This document shows, piece by piece, positions 10,302 to 21,430 of a stretch of DNA of 64,000 nt (positions are counted from its first letter, which is position 1; each line of letters begins with the position of its first letter). The stretch spans positions 1,079,362 to 1,143,361 of the forward strand of contig NW_027062618.1 in NCBI RefSeq assembly GCF_032884065.1. Reading direction: 5' to 3'. The notes under the pieces were generated by a model. It was not told the DNA's origin. It made no database searches and saw only the letters and a list, made by a program, of their open reading frames with translations. This stretch comes from Artemia franciscana (Eukaryota; Arthropoda; Branchiopoda; Anostraca; Artemiidae). The translations under genes and the position numbers were made by a program.

Positions 10302-10643
10302 TAAATAAAAGAAAACCAGTTTTTTCAACTGAAAGTAAGGAGCGACATTAAAGCTTAAAACGAACAGAAATTATTCCGTATAAGGGGGGGTTACTCTTCC
10401 TCAACACCTCGCTCTTTAACCTAAAGTGAATTCTGCCCCAATTCTTTAAGAATGGCTCATGAAACACTATTTTCGTTTAATTAGAACAATCAAAAGCTTT
10501 TTTACAGTAATAAATAACTAGCGTAAAGAGCGAGATGTTGAGGAGGAGCAGCCCCCCTCATATACGTATTAATTTCTGTTCGTTTCAAGTTTTAAATTCT
10601 TTAAAACTTATAGTTGAAAAAACTTGTTTTTTTTTTATTTAAT
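10302..10643. repeat. Foldback repeat family A, copy 2
   Basis: Left arm 10302-10420 and right arm 10520-10643 are inverted copies carrying AAACGAACAGAAATTA and AATTTCTGTTCGTTT. The inner ends are CGCTCTTTAACCT and AGCGTAAAGAGCGAG. It ends about 200 bp from the SNX14 exon at 10846. Confidence 0.85.
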
Positions 10644-10845
10644 TGTTTTACAAGAAACGATAGTTTGGCAAAATCTGCTTGCGAGAGCCATTTCCAAATA
10701 ATTTTAAAATAAATAAATATAAAACATTATAAATAAAGTATATGCAAAAAAATAAATATAGTGTGTTAAAATTAAACTATATACCTTTAATAAATATAAT
10801 TTATAAAAATTTTAATAGATTACTAAAAACAGTGTGTATGCATAC

Positions 10846-11010
10846 CATTAATTAGAGTTATTAAACAGCCAACTTTTTCAGGAGCTAAAAGCTGCTCAAG
10901 TCTGTTCGATATCCAGAAGCTTAGTTGTTTGTCTATGACGTCTGACAGAACTGTTTGGACACCAAGTAACAAAGATAGTTGCCAATCCATGAACTGAAAA
11001 CATCGAACAC
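10846..11010 (-). CDS. SNX14: SNX14-like sorting nexin, nexin-C domain exon
   Basis: A 165-base exon with a polypyrimidine tract and TTTTAG acceptor, and a donor read as G|GTATGC. It encodes RCFQFMDWQLSLLLG, then a helix ending in FWISNRLEQLLAPEK and CLITLIN. These match the nexin-C pattern of SNX14, where a VFQxPDW motif is followed by a KLEQLF helix and LITLLRD. The reading starts with two bases (GT, completing Cys) and ends with one base (G) that pairs with AA of the next exon to give Glu. Only one frame is open across the exon. The exon lies between a foldback repeat (10302-10643) and a satellite-like array (11340-12560), so repeats come within about 200-330 bases of coding sequence on both sides. 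Confidence 0.9.
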
Positions 11011-11089
11011 CTAAAAAAATATAGAAAAAATAAATAAATGTAAAAAGACAAAACCACTTCTAAGTTACATTAGATTACATTTTTTCTTG

Positions 11090-11330
11090 TGCACATTAGA
11101 CGGCGAAGCAGCAGTCTTTGCCAGAGGTGATTTTAGGGGAGGGACAGAGGTGACATTTACCCCGGGTACAAAAATTTTACGGGTGCAAAATTTCGAATAA
11201 GTAATTTAACAGTTATAATCATTCAGTAATTTTTTAAATTTTATTTTTATTTATATGCATCGAAATAGCGCTTCACGCATGTATTATTTATTTATTTTTT
11301 GTTTAGACCAGGGCACTTCGTATCGAAAGA
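11090..11330 (+). repeat. Dispersed repeat shared with 54260-54400
   Basis: GACAGAGGTGACATTTACCC followed by GGGTGCAAAATTTCGAATAA and a TAATCATT..GTAATTTTT-like run matches 54270-54380 in the same order. Function and class unknown; the 54-kb copy is followed by possible hAT-like termini. Confidence 0.6.
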
Positions 11331-11339
11331 GCTGTTGTA

Positions 11340-12560
11340 GAAACTTCAAAAAGAGATCATTCGATTGGAAATTAAAGGGATTAGTGCCCTTTTTAATAGT
11401 CAAAAGTGATTGAAGGGCAACTAACCCCCCAAAACCACCATTTCCCCAAAACAATCAATCAAAATTTTGGGATAGCCATTTTGTTCAACGTAGTTGAAAA
11501 GTCCAGAATTTATGTATTTGAGGATGACAATCTCCCTATGGCCCTCAGGACAAGGTTGTAAGTTATGCCCTGGAGGCATATAAGGTTTTTCATAGAAAGT
11601 GTTGTCGTAGAAACTTCATAAAGGGTTCATTCGATTGGAAATTGAGAGGACTAGAGCCCTTGTTAATAGTCAAAAGTGAATGAAGAGAAAGTAACTCCCC
11701 TCCCACGCACACCATTGCTGCCAAGCACTTCCAATCAAAATTTTGAGGTATCCATTTTGTTTCAACGTAGTTGAAAGATCCAGAAATGATGACTTTGGGG
11801 ATGACAGACCCCTAACATCCATCACGGCAAGGGTTATAAGTTATGCCCTGGGGGCATATAAAGTTTTTTTTATAGAAACATTGTCGTAGAAACTTCAAAA
11901 AGGGCTCATTCGACTGGAAATTGAGAGGACTAGAGCCCATTTTGATAGTCGAAAGTGAATGTAAAGAAAGTAACTCCCTTCTCACGCACATTATTTCTTC
12001 CGAACACTTTCAATCGAAATTTTGAGGCAACCATTTTGTTTCAACGTAGTCGAAAGGTCCGGAAATTATGCCTTTGAGGAGGACAACCTCTCTACAGCCC
12101 TCAGGGCAAGGTTGAAAGTTATGCCCCGGAGGCATACAAGGTTTTTTTTTTTTTAGAAATTATTGTCGTAGAAACTTCAAAAGGGCTCATTCAATTGGAA
12201 ATTGAGAGGACTAGAGCCCTTTTTAATAGTTGAAAGTGAAAGAAGAGAAAGTAACTTCCCTCTCACGCACACCATTTCCACCAAAGACTTCCAATCAAAA
12301 TTTTTAGGCAGCCATTTTGTTTCAACGTAGTTGAAAGGTCCGGAAGTTATGTCTTTGAGGATGACAAACCCCTAACATCCATCAGGGCAAAGGTTGTAAA
12401 TTATACCCTTGGGGCATATAAGGTTTTTATAGAAAGCGTTGTCGTAGAAACTTCAAGAAAGGGCTCATTCGCTGGGAAATCGAGAGGGATAGAGTCCTTA
12501 CTAATAGCCGAAAGAGATCAGAGGGCTAATACTCCCCAGGGGGGCCAGCAGGGGGCCATG
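11340..12560 (+). repeat. Satellite-like array 1: five copies of the 270-280 bp module
   Basis: The anchor (G)GCTCATTCGATTGGAAATT recurs at about 11356, 11627, 11905, 12185 and 12463, giving periods of 271, 278, 280 and 278. Each copy has GTTGTAGAAACTTC, CCnTTTTTAATAGTCAAAAG, AATTTTGAGGTA(T/G)CCATTTTGTT, CAACGTAGTTGAAA, TTGTAAGTTATGCCC and GGCATATAAGGTTTTT in order. It lies inside an SNX14 intron. Open frames seen across it change between copies and show no coding constraint. Confidence 0.9.
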
Positions 12561-13330
12561 CCCCCAGAAAATTTGGGACTATAAAGTAGTTATAAGGAAA
12601 CCAAAGGAAAGAGAGTAGAATAGGGGGAAATCGTGGAAAAAATGTTTGTTGCCCTATTGTTGGCTGCCTTTCAACAGATTTTGACCCTTATTAACGAAAA
12701 TATAAGTTCTAATTTGTGACTGAGTGACCCTCAGCCAGTTTTCAACAAACATTTTTTTATCCTAAATATGTAGCCTGTTTGTTTATTAGTAATTAGTGCA
12801 GTTATTGGAACACAAGAAAGTTCATAAAATTATCGAAAACACAAGGAAAACAACTTAATAAGAGAGGGGGTCAATTTTGGTAAGAATATGCCGTCAACTT
12901 TTGCTTGCATTGCAAGAGTACGCATGAGCTGATATATGAAGCCACTACAATCAGAAATGTTTCCCCTGAACAGAATGCTGGGAATTTCTGTATTTTCACC
13001 TGGGCGGATACGTTTTTTTGTGTTTTATTATCATTTTTTTCAGGAGTGATTGTATTTATCTAGTTGTCACTTTGAAAAAGATTTAATTTTTTACACTTAT
13101 GAAGCATAAAGGTGTCAAATATACTGGCTTTTGGTATTTAAAATTAAATTTAAAATATTGAAGTAAGCATTTTTATTTGGTTTTCTTAATCTTAGTCTTA
13201 ATATTTCTCTTTGAACAAACTTCTTTGATAATGCGTTACTTTTTATAAACACTGAGTCTAAAGGCATTGAATATTTTGGTGTTTGATAACCAATGTCAAT
13301 AGTAACACACATCCTTTAAGCATGCTGGAT
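12561..13330. other. SNX14-like intron
   Basis: Mostly unrecognised. 12990-13070 resembles the middle of the palindrome-headed repeat (a TTTTTTTCAGGAGTGAT..ATC stretch). A minus-strand frame at 13115-13312 has no family similarity. Confidence 0.4.
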
Positions 13331-15060
13331 GGGTTTGAATTTGCACCATGTATTGTTGAAGAAGTTGAAAAAATTGTTTGTAGCTTTAAACCAAATTCTT
13401 CTGGTGTAGATGGATTGAACCTTAAGGGTTTTTAATTTTGTGTCGGTGTATCTTTTGCCGGTACTCGTTTATTTAATTAATCTCTCAATGGTTAAAAGAC
13501 ACTTCCCGTCGGAACTGAAACGGTCTAAAATCATACCTTTACACAAAGGTGGGGACCCCTCGGACCTCTGTAACTAGCGACCGATTTCCATTTTACTTTT
13601 ATTTAGTAAAATTTATGAAAAAGTTATTTATAAGCGATTATATGTTTTTTTTTTTTTGGATTCGAAGAAAATATTGTATAATGGACAGCTTGGTTTCAGA
13701 AGTAAACATTCCACTAGTCATGCAGTACACTGTTGATCAATAGAGAGCTGTTGATCAATAGAGAGCCAAATGACACCATTTTTCTTGGTTTTATTATAGC
13801 CTGGGTAAGCAGTATCATACAAGCTGGAGCAGCCTTGAACTAGTTGCGTCGCAGAGGGGAGGCAAGGGAAGCAGTTGCCCCCCCCCCCCTGTAATTTGAA
13901 AAATACAATTTATTAAGTCGCTTTAAAACTGTTGCTTGTTTCAAGCGTCAAATTTGCTTTTTATTTTGAAGCTCTTTATTTGATCTTTTTTAATTAATCC
14001 TTGCTCATTTTTAACATAAGGAAAGCGAGAAAAATAGCAGTCCGTTATTCTTCATAATATGTTCCACATTTAAAATTTTTTCGAAAATATCCTGCCTTTG
14101 AAACCTTATCGTCAAGTTAAAATGTGAGCCTAGTTAATGGCAATATTTAAAAAAGTTCTATGCTTCCTTTTTCGCCACATTTATTCAGGCCAATTTTCCC
14201 CTGATATTTAAGGTCATTTTATTTCCTAAAATCTATTAGTTCAAGATTAGATTCTCTTGTTTTAAAACTTTCAAGAGTGGAAATAAACACACCCACTAGA
14301 TATGCAAATAGGACAGAAATGTAATCATAGAAGAATAAGAAGATACACCATCTTCAGTACACCATCTTTTAAGTTTTGTTGATAATACGCTTGAAAATAA
14401 TATGGTTCCTTTAACTGTTTTTTAAGATTTCCGTAAGGGTTTTGACACTGTTGATTTTAATACTCTTCTAAGTAGACTAAGTAGGCTTGGGTTAAATAGC
14501 ACTTGTGTAAAGTGGTTTTCATCGTACTTGCACGGCCAGGCTACTAAAGTTGCTTTATCAGATATATTAAGCAGAGAGTTCGATGTTAAGTGTGGAGTGC
14601 CTCAAGGTTACGTGCTGGGACCTCTACTTTATCTTATTTATGTTAATCCGTTGGCTTCACATGTTGCAGTTGATGCGCTGACCTCTTTTGCGGACGACAC
14701 TATGATAACAGTAATTGGTAGTTGTTTGGTGCAGGTTGTACACAAGGCTAATTGGAACGTGAACGTTTGCCCAGTTTCGCATTATGTAATTCCCTAGCAG
14801 TTAACGCATCTAAAACAACATTATCTATAGTAGAACAGGTAGGTTACTTAATGATAGTAATAAATTTTTTTGGATATTTACCCATTAAACAAGTTTTTGA
14901 AATTAGGTATTTGGGGTTTTATTTAGATAATAATATTAGTTGGAAAAGGCATTGTTGTAGGATAAGCTGGTCTTCGCTCTACTGGAAGGTCAGGGTTTTC
15001 CCTGACCTGCACGAGTCGTTTCGTTTTCTTTCATTGAGGCCCTTATGCCTTTAATAATTT
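13330..15060 (+). pseudogene. LINE reverse transcriptase relic, split by an insertion
   Basis: Reading across frames gives SSGVDGLNLK, FPSELKRSKIIPLHKGGDPS and RPISILLLFSKIYEKVIYKR (13390-13640), then QLGFRSKHSTSH. After an interruption the reading resumes with DFRKGFDTVDFNTLL, GVPQGYVLGPLLYLIYVN and FADDT (14430-14710), then NASKTTLSI and YLGFYLDNNISWKRH (14800-14960). These are the consecutive RT blocks of a CR1/jockey-like LINE. About 13740-14350 looks like foreign sequence inserted between blocks: a CAGTACAC string occurs on both sides. Stops and frameshifts make it inactive. It lies in the SNX14 intron on the opposite strand. Confidence 0.8.
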
Positions 15061-15159
15061 TAATAGTAAGAAACGAGCGACATGGAGCGTTCTGAGACTG
15101 AAAGACGTTATGGGATTGATATTTCGAGTGATAAATATAGAAGTTTTGACCTAGACTTT
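15061..15159. other. Short spacer after the LINE relic
   Basis: Unrecognised sequence, possibly the LINE 3' end. Confidence 0.25.
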
Positions 15160-15410
15160 TTGGGAGTTTCAGAAACTCCAGTGGGTGATCGTATCTTAAT
15201 GAATTTTGATATTTAGAAGGGCATCGTGAGTCAGAGCTCTTATTTTAAATCCTGACTGGCATTAAGCCTCTTATTTTCCTTTTTGAATCAGTCTATTGAT
15301 TCATGGAATTTTGTTAGAGCTCATACCATATGATCTCTTGGCTCTTAGCTCTTCTGGCCTCGTCACAAGTGCCATATGAGCTCTTAGCTCTTGTTATTTG
15401 TAGGAGTCTA
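15160..15410 (-). repeat. Minus-strand copy of repeat family C
   Basis: Reverse complement of about 35070-35270, sharing AAGAGCTAAGAGCTCATATG, GGCACTTGTGACGAGG and the ATTGATTGGAATTT-like and AGAGCTCTGA strings. The full tandem form is at 35040-37015. Confidence 0.75.
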
Positions 15411-15754
15411 GTGACTGGTTCTTCAGTAGGGGGGCTCTCAAGGTTGGGTAGTAGACTACGATGAGCTGGAGAATTCAAACAATTTTAGTCACAATGAAAA
15501 AAAAAAATCTTGTCATTGCTGTCTATCCAGAACGAAAGTGTTTATTTATTTGTATTTGCCTTGCGCAATAAATTTTACAGTTCAAATGTTTTAATTTGTA
15601 AATAAATATTTTTTGTTACCCAGTTTCTATATTTGTTGCCGTCTAAAAAGCTTTCAGTACAATGTTAGTAAAATTTCATCTTACAATGCGGGGCTCAGGA
15701 GGACAATAGGCCGCTCCGCTTTTAAATAAAGGATATATATGGTAAAGTACTCAC

Positions 15755-15939
15755 ATAAATGAAGAAAAGCGTCACAGTAGCCTCTAAGTGATATACGGTT
15801 GGCAGGTTTGAGCTTTATTACATCAGTCAGGTCCCAGGATGCACGTATTTCGTATGCATTGTTGCCAAATGAGCTATGCTTCACGTCTTTTCGAGGAGGC
15901 AAATGTTCTTCTAAGTTTGCTTCTCTTACATCTAGACGA
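15755..15939 (-). CDS. SNX14: SNX14-like sorting nexin, linker and start of nexin-C domain
   Basis: A 185-base exon: one base finishing the Ser codon, 61 codons, then one base. The acceptor is CCATTGCAG and the donor is GTGAGT. The first part (RLDVREANLEEHLPP and on) is a poorly conserved linker. The end (RISLRGYCDAFLHL) is the opening amphipathic helix of the nexin C-terminal domain, corresponding to the EGVYDYLMYVGR region of vertebrate SNX14. Its last base T joins the GT at 11010 to make Cys, so phase matches on both sides. This exon is hard to recognise alone; it is supported mainly by phase and by position between two clear exons. An LINE relic and the palindrome-headed repeat lie in the next intron. 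Confidence 0.82.
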
Positions 15940-16320
15940 CTGCAATGGAAACTTTGGATAATTATTTCTGTTTTATTATAAAAGGTGCAACCCGTGTTTT
16001 AGTTAGAATTAAAAAGAGTACAAGACACAATATAATGCCAAATAACTTGAATTACGTAATACATAAAAACGTTATGAATAACACAATACATAATAAACAC
16101 ATTATGTAATAAAGAAAGGATAATGGATCCTTCAGAGCCATTAATGACGCATAGGATACCGAATTGACTTTCCGGTTGCTGGACAGGTACGGGGACAGGT
16201 AGCCAGCCAGTCATCCAACCTTGCGCCCAAGGAGATCGATCCTGCAGTTCAAAGCAGAACATCGACTCACCATGCAATCAGATGAAATATCATATAATTG
16301 AAAATAATACTCTGTATCAC
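15940..16320. other. SNX14-like intron start, nothing recognised
   Basis: Contains short direct repeats of CATTATG/ATAC-type strings around 16060-16110. No feature recognised. Confidence 0.4.
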
Positions 16321-16340
16321 AGGCAACGCTAGCGTTGCCT
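16321..16340. repeat. Perfect 20-bp palindrome at array edge
   Basis: AGGCAACGCTAGCGTTGCCT is fully self-complementary. It lies about 100 bp upstream of the first module of the second satellite-like array. Confidence 0.9.
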
Positions 16341-16399
16341 ATAGTAAAGGCTATACGGCTCCAATGTTTTACTATTATTATTCATCTTTTCCCCAGAGG

Positions 16400-19300
16400 C
16401 AGTTCAAATGGAAGAGATCGTAGCATATACTTCGCTAGGGGTTCATTCGATCAGAGATTATAAGTTCTAGTGCCCTTTCTAAGAGTCAAAAGTGATCAGA
16501 GCGCAAATAGCCCTCAATCCACGCCCTTTTTTACCAAATGCATCCGATAAAATTTTTGAGATAGTCATCTTGTTAAAAATATTTCAGAGATCGTACAACA
16601 AAAACTTCCGTGTGGACACAACCACCCCAGGTCCCAGAGGCAGGCGTATATGCCCTTTGGGCATATATGGTTCTTATGGAAGGAATGCTCGTATAAACTT
16701 CAGAGAGGGCTCATTTGATTGGAAATCGAAATTTCTAGTTAACTTTTTAAGAGTTAAAAGAGATCAGAGGGCAACTAGCTTCCCCTTCCGCGCCCTTTTT
16801 TATTCATACCTATCCGATAAGAACTTTGAGATAGCCTTTAAAAAAAATAGTTCAAAGATCATACAACAAAAACTCCTGGGTCGACACAAACCCCCAGGGC
16901 CGAGGGGGAGACGTTTTAAATTATGCCCTGGGGGCATATATGGTTTTATAGAAGGGATGCTGGTACAAACTTCAAAGAGGGCTCACTTAATTGCATATTG
17001 AAAGTTCTACTTCAGTTTTGAGAGTCAAAAGATATGGATGGGCCACTAGCCCCCCACACCCCAATTCCATCCAAAAAAAAGTTTGAGACAGCCATTTTGT
17101 TCAAAATAGTTCAAAGGTCAGATAACAAAAACTTAGGCGTTGACACGACCCCCAGGGCCCGGGGGCAGGCGTTCTATGTTATGCTCTGGGGACTAATATG
17201 GTTCTTATGAAAGAGACGCACGCAAAAACTTCAGAGAGGGCTCATTTGATTAGAACTTGAAAGTTCGAGTTCACAAGCGCCCCGCACCCTTTTCACCAAA
17301 CCCATCCGATAAAAAATTCTGAGACAGCCATTTTGGTAATATTAGTTTAAAGGTCAGATAAGAAGAACTCCGGTGTCAACACAACCGCCCAGAGCCCAGG
17401 GCAGGTGTTTTATGTTATGTTCTTGGGGCATATATGGAATGGATAATTTAATAAACTTCATAGAGGGTTCATTTGATTGGAAATTGAAAGTTGTAGTCCA
17501 CTTTTTAAGAGTCAAAAGAGATCAGAGGGAAAGTAACCCCTCAACACCCTTTTCCCCAAACTCATCCGCTACACATTTTGAGATAGCCATTTTTTTAATA
17601 GTTCAAAATTAGATAGGAAAAGCTCTTGTGTCGACGCAGCGCCCAGGGACCAGGGGCAGGTGTTGTAAATTATGCTCTGGGGGCATATATTGTTCTCATG
17701 GAAGGGATGCTTGAATAAACTTTGGAGAGGGCTCATTGGATCGGAAATTGAAAGTTCTAGTTCATTTTTTAAGAGTCAAAAGAGAACGGAGGGCAAGTAG
17801 CCCCGCCACTACGCCCTATTTTTCTCAAAACCTTCCGATAAGGTCTTTGAGATAGCCGCTTTTAAAAAAAATGGTTTAGAGATCATATGAGGATCACTCT
17901 GGGGTCGACACAATCCCTCAATGTCCATGGGCAGACGTTGTAAGACATTGGAGGGCAACACGGCCCCTCACAACACTTTTCCCCCAAATTCATCTGATAA
18001 AAATTTTGAGATAACCATTTTGTTAAAAATACTTCAAAAGTTAGATAATAAAAACTTCGATGTCGACACAACCCCCCAGGGCCCGGGAACAAGCGTTGTA
18101 AGTTATACCCTGGGGGCATATATGGTTCTTATGGAAGGATTGCTCATATATAGTTCCGAGTGGGCTCATTTTAATGGAAATTGGAAGTTCTAGTTCACTT
18201 TTTAAGAGTCGAAAGAGATCGAAGGGCTACTAGCCCCTTCACCATGCCTTTTCCCCCCAAATCCGTCCGATACAAATTTTGAGAAAACCATTTTTTTAAA
18301 TAGTTCAAACATCAAATAATAAAAACTCCGGGATCGACACAACCCCCAGAGCCCGGTGGCAAGTATTTTAAGTTTTTTTCCGGAAGTGTACAAGGTTTTT
18401 ATGAAACGGGTGGACGTATAAACCTCGAAGGTGGCTTATTTCATTAGAAACTGAAAGTTCTAGTTTCTGAAAGTTCTAGAGTCGAAAGAGATCCGAGCGC
18501 AACAATCCCCCCCCCAGCTCTTTCTTCCCCAAATCCATCCCACACAAATTTAGAGATAGCCATATTTCTTAATAGTCCAAGCATCAGATAACAAAACTCC
18601 GGGGTCGAATTAACCCCCCCGATCCCGGGGGTAAATGTTTTAAGTTTTGCCCGGCGTATAAGATTTTTATATAAGGCGTGGTCGTATAAACTTCGAAGGT
18701 GGTTCATTTGATTCGAAATTGAAAGCTTTAGTTAACTTCTATGAGTAAACTATTAACGGAGGGTATCTATCCCCCTCTGACACAAAAACACTCTTTTCCC
18801 AAAATGCATAAATGAAAATTTTTAGAGAGCCAGTGTGTTTGAAATAGTCTAACGATAAGATAACATAAAGTTCATTGTCAACTTAATCCCCCCCCAGAGC
18901 CAGGAGAAGGGTTGTAACTTATGCTGCGGGGAATATAAGGTAATCATGGAAGAGGTGGTCGCATAAACTTTGAAGGGGACTCAAATGATTAGAATTTGAC
19001 AGTTCTAATTCACCTTTTAAGAGTCAAAAGTGATCGGATGGCGACTAGCTCCCCTCCCTCCCAAATTTCTTTTCCCCAAATGCGTTCAATCGAATTTTTT
19101 ACACAGCCATTTTGTTCAAAATACATCAAAGATAATAAAATAAAAACTCCGGAAAGAAAACATCAACCCCAGAATCCGGGGGCAAGTGTTGAAAAATGTG
19201 CCCTGGGGGTCTGCTGGGTTTGAATGGAAGATGGGTCGTATAAACTTCGAAGGGGGCTTATTCGACTGTAAACCAGAATTTCTATTGCCCTTCGCAAGAT

Positions 19301-19610
19301 TCGACAGTGATCGGATGGCAACTAGCCCCCCCCCCCAACCAAGGCCCCTTTTCCCCAAATGTATCCAATAAAAATTTTGAGATAGCAATTTTTCAGAATA
19401 GTTTAAAGATCAAATAATAGACACTCCGGGATCGATACATCCCCCCAGACCCCGGGGGCAAGTGTTGCAAACTATGCCCCGAGGGCATATATGGTTTTAT
19501 GTAAGGATTGATCACACAAACTTTACTGATGGCTCGCTTGATTGGAAATTCATAGTTCTAGTTACCTTTTTAAGAGTCATCAAAAGTAATTGGTGGGTAT
19601 TTACCAGTGC
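16400..19610 (+). repeat. Satellite-like array 2: about 12 copies of the 270-bp module
   Basis: The anchor GGGCTCATTTGATTGGAAAT (or a close variant) occurs at about 16441, 16707, 16979, 17238, 17467, 17727, 18162, 18433, 18701, 18977, 19254 and 19530. Periods are 229-277 bp, with one 435-bp step caused by an internally deleted extra copy near 17900-17950. Each unit has GTTCTAGTTCACTTTTTAAG, AGAGTCAAAAG, CCCTTTT(C)CCC, ATTTTGAGATAGCCATTTT, a (G)TCGACACAACCCCC string, CCCGGGGGCA and GGGGGCATATATGGTT. Compared with array 1, the cassette between the GATAGCCATTTT core and the GGCATAT end is GC-richer. It sits in the SNX14 intron 15940-23736. Confidence 0.9.
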
Positions 19611-19790
19611 TGTCACTTACTTGAAGTACTTTTACTTGAAGTACTACTTAAGTAAAATTTTCCATTACTTGTACTTGTACTTAAGTAAAAAATCTAGGGT
19701 GTGCTTATTACTTGATACTTAAGTAAGATTACGAAATACTTGTTACTTAAGATACTTTTAATGAACTGGTTTTTCAAATACTTTACCTTT
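19603..19790 (+). mobile_element. Possible terminal part of a hAT-like element
   Basis: Starts CAGTGCTGTCACTTACTTGA and is followed by many copies of ACTTGAAGTACTTTTACTT-like strings on both strands. This dense subterminal repetition after a CAGTGCTG end is typical of hAT termini. The matching right end (a CAGCACTG string) and a target duplication were not found, so this may be a truncated end. Confidence 0.4.
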
Positions 19791-20275
19791 GACACGGAAA
19801 TTTTGTGTGTGTGTGCTTTGGCGATGTACAAGAAAACAGCACCTTTAGATTTAGAGTAAACTCAGATATAGCTCCATGCCCTATTTTTGGATGTGAAATA
19901 AGGTATTTGTTTTTGACGAAAAAAAATTATAGTGTGATTAACACTTGGTTTAGTTTTGTTTAAAAGTTATATAATAAGAAAATTGAAATTATTTCATAGT
20001 TCACTGGTCAACAGTGAGGTAAAATCCATTGTTTTGTGCTAAATGTTGCTTACTGTAGTCCATTTGATCTTATATTTCTGACATTAGTGTTTAAGTTTTG
20101 TCATCTCGTCAACTGAACCAGATTTCTACCATTTCATCATCTTCAGGACCATATTATTGGTAAAACTACTGAAGCTATGAATCTTTACCCATCTAAATGT
20201 TGTCTGCAATAAACAAGTCTGGGGAACTCTAGCTGGATCCAATGCAGTGGTATTTTGTCAAATCCATTCCAGCAA
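19791..20275. other. SNX14-like intron, nothing recognised
   Basis: AT-rich, no long frame; may be the interior of the hAT-like element at 19603. Confidence 0.3.
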
Positions 20276-21235
20276 ATTCAGGTATTCAGACTAATCTGAC
20301 TTCAGATTTGTCACTCCATTCATAAGTTATAGGCCCTACTAAATTAAACGAAAACTCAACTTTCTTAAAACTTGAAACCCTCTCCCCCTCGCCCTATTTG
20401 AGATAGGGTTCGTGACATGTGATACCAGAGCTTGATATGAGCCCTAATCCTAGGCATCTCTGGTCTAGTTTTCATTCGGGTCCGTTACTCCATTTGCAAT
20501 GTATACTAAATTAATCAGAAAACTTAAATTTTTCAGGAATTAAAACCCACTCCCACTTGTTATATTTGAGCTAGGGTCTTTATCTCGAAACTAGATATGT
20601 GTCATGGTCTTAGGCCTCTTTGGTTCAATTTTCATTCAGATCCATCGCTCCATTCGTAGGTTAATCTGAATTAAACGAAAAACTGTTTTTAGCAGATAAA
20701 GCCCTTTCCCCCCTGTTCTATTTGAGCTAGGGTCTTCATTTTTCAGCTTGATGTGTCTCATGATCCTTGGCACCAAATCTGGCTATCCAAATTTTCATCC
20801 AAATCCGACTAGCGGTTCTCCCCGTATACTTGTCTGTCCGCCCGTCTGTGCAATCGAGTATAGTGGGAGAACCGCCAGTCGGATTTGTATTAAAATTGAA
20901 CTATTTGGATTAACATTGAGCTTAATTAGAGCGAGGGGGCTTTAAGTGTTAAAACAAAATTTGAGGTTTTCATCTAATTCAGTGTAACTAGCGAGTGGAG
21001 TGATGGATCTCAATGAGGATTGAACCAAAGATGCCTAAGACCATGACAGGCATCAAGTTTTGAGATGAAAACCCTACCTCAAATAGAACGAGGGGGAGCG
21101 GGTTTTAAGTGCCGAGAAAGTCAAGCTTTTTGTTTAATTTAGTATAACTTGTGAATGGAACCAAAGATGTCTAGGATCAGGGCTCATATCTAGCTCTGAT
21201 ATCACAAACCCTATCTCAAATAGGGTTTGATTTGC
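20275..21235. repeat. 0.9-kb foldback palindrome built of internal subrepeats
   Basis: The left half (20275-20835) holds three diverged units of about 170-190 bp, with strings such as TATTTGAG(C/A)TAGGGTCTT, AGGCCTCTTTGGTTCAATTT and TTCATTCAGATCC. The right half (20865-21235) holds the same units in reverse complement. The centre is a hairpin: 20801-20822 and 20865-20886 pair at 21 of 22 bases. The whole forms one large inverted repeat in the SNX14 intron. No coding content. Confidence 0.8.
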
Positions 21236-21430
21236 TTGAATCGCTCAAAGCTTGATTTGCGTATTCAACTTAAGCTATTCGTTTTGAGATTTATTTATTT
21301 ATTTATTTTAGTACCTGTTGTGTGTTTTTTTTTGCTATGATTGTTTACTTAATTTCTGTTCGTTTTGGATTTCATTTATTCTTTAATTTATGCATAAGTT
21401 TTTATGCAAACCATTTTTTTTTTGGTTTTT
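21236..21430 (+). repeat. Isolated copy of the 7.2-kb T-rich repeat
   Basis: Shares GATTTGCGTATTCAA, TTTATTTATTTATTTTAGTA and CTGTTCGTTTTG..TTCATTTATT with the tandem unit at 7218-7740. Confidence 0.65.

Noticed and set aside
16492..19388. Open frames with repeated FDWK..LRVKRDQR and PPGPRGRR strings
   Set aside because: They follow the 270-bp tandem repeat, occur on both strands and change from copy to copy, with no start or splice logic.
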